A stretch of DNA of 64,000 nt, taken from NCBI GenBank assembly GCA_900768995.1, contig CAAGEZ010000001.1, positions 21,322 to 85,321 on the forward strand, in the 5' to 3' direction. The notes beneath the pieces were generated by a model that was not told the DNA's origin, ran no database searches, and was given only the letters and a program-made list of their open reading frames with translations. Origin of the DNA: Oscillospiraceae bacterium (GTDB taxonomy: Bacteria > Bacillota > Clostridia > Oscillospirales > Ruminococcaceae). Position numbers and translations under genes: made by a program. Below, piece after piece: positions 63,870 through 64,000 of the stretch; within the stretch, counting starts at the first letter, position 1; every line of letters begins with the position of its first letter.

Positions 63870-64000
63870 TAAAGCTTGCGTGCAAGATGCGCCGTCAGAT
63901 TTTTCGTCAGATTGTATAGAAATTTTGCAGGCAGGCTGGCGCCTGTCAAGAAATTTCTGTGCAAGATGACGGAAAATATGCAAGCAGATTGCGTGCAAAG
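63870..64000. repeat. repeat-rich tail after the GH4-like gene
   Basis: GCTTGCGTGCAAGATG-like units recur (about 63877, 63976-64000). CAGAAATTTC-type arms pair around GGCAGGCTGGCGCCTGTC at about 63918-63960. The region has no ORF and runs off the window, so it cannot be classified. Confidence 0.4.

Overview
The window looks like the chromosome of a low-to-moderate GC Firmicute of the Clostridia, most like Ruminococcus or a near relative in the Oscillospiraceae. This rests on gene content: secreted GH5 cellulases and a GH3 beta-glucosidase without dockerins, a split AICAR transformylase plus PurO-type IMP cyclohydrolase, a 2-hydroxyacyl-CoA dehydratase-type activator, and GAAAGGA-type ribosome binding sites. 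The species assignment is inference.

Layout: (1) 1-1387, end of an acyl-CoA dehydratase activator, followed by a decayed IS5-type element. (2) 1866-4845, a MocR-type aminotransferase, an FkbM methyltransferase and a PH-domain protein. (3) 4876-15820, a large minus-strand purine operon: purE, purC, a PurF paralogue without its catalytic cysteine, purF, purM, purN, IMP cyclohydrolase, AICAR transformylase and purD, with three uncharacterised membrane or lipoprotein genes embedded. Its leader has a strong promoter, a 34-codon ORF and an intrinsic terminator. purL/Q/S, purB and purK are absent here. (4) 16285-16455, a ferredoxin. (5) 16583-29134, the minus-strand rpoB-rpoC and rpsL-rpsG-fusA-tuf blocks, each with a near-consensus promoter. 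(6) 29512-33793, YifB/ComM, an isochorismatase-like hydrolase, a lipase-like hydrolase and a Xer-type recombinase. (7) 33922-35794, small genes around a compact locus read here as a type I toxin-antitoxin system. (8) 35843-46391, an exopolysaccharide cluster (priming sugar transferase, GT2, Stealth phosphotransferase, GT4, polymerase, flippase) and a separate MBOAT/DHHW/PHP unit; 46524-48720 adds an EpsG-like operon. (9) 48928-54868, the plant-polysaccharide block: two GH5 enzymes, GH3 and VanZ. (10) 55346-63810, BioY, a SprA-type metallopeptidase, an IseA-like lipoprotein, a histidine phosphatase, a second IS remnant, hisC, an XRE regulator and a divergent GH4-like protein.

Most genes are housekeeping or common in the group. 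The most novel signal is at 34398-34779: two facing consensus promoters, a 32-residue hydrophobic ORF whose Shine-Dalgarno is locked in a leader stem, and an antisense RNA with its own terminator overlapping the ORF's 3' end. Other points of interest are the purine leader, the glutaminase-dead PurF paralogue, the GH4-like protein lacking metal ligands, a GH5 enzyme with a domain inserted in its barrel, and the acidic tail on RpoB.
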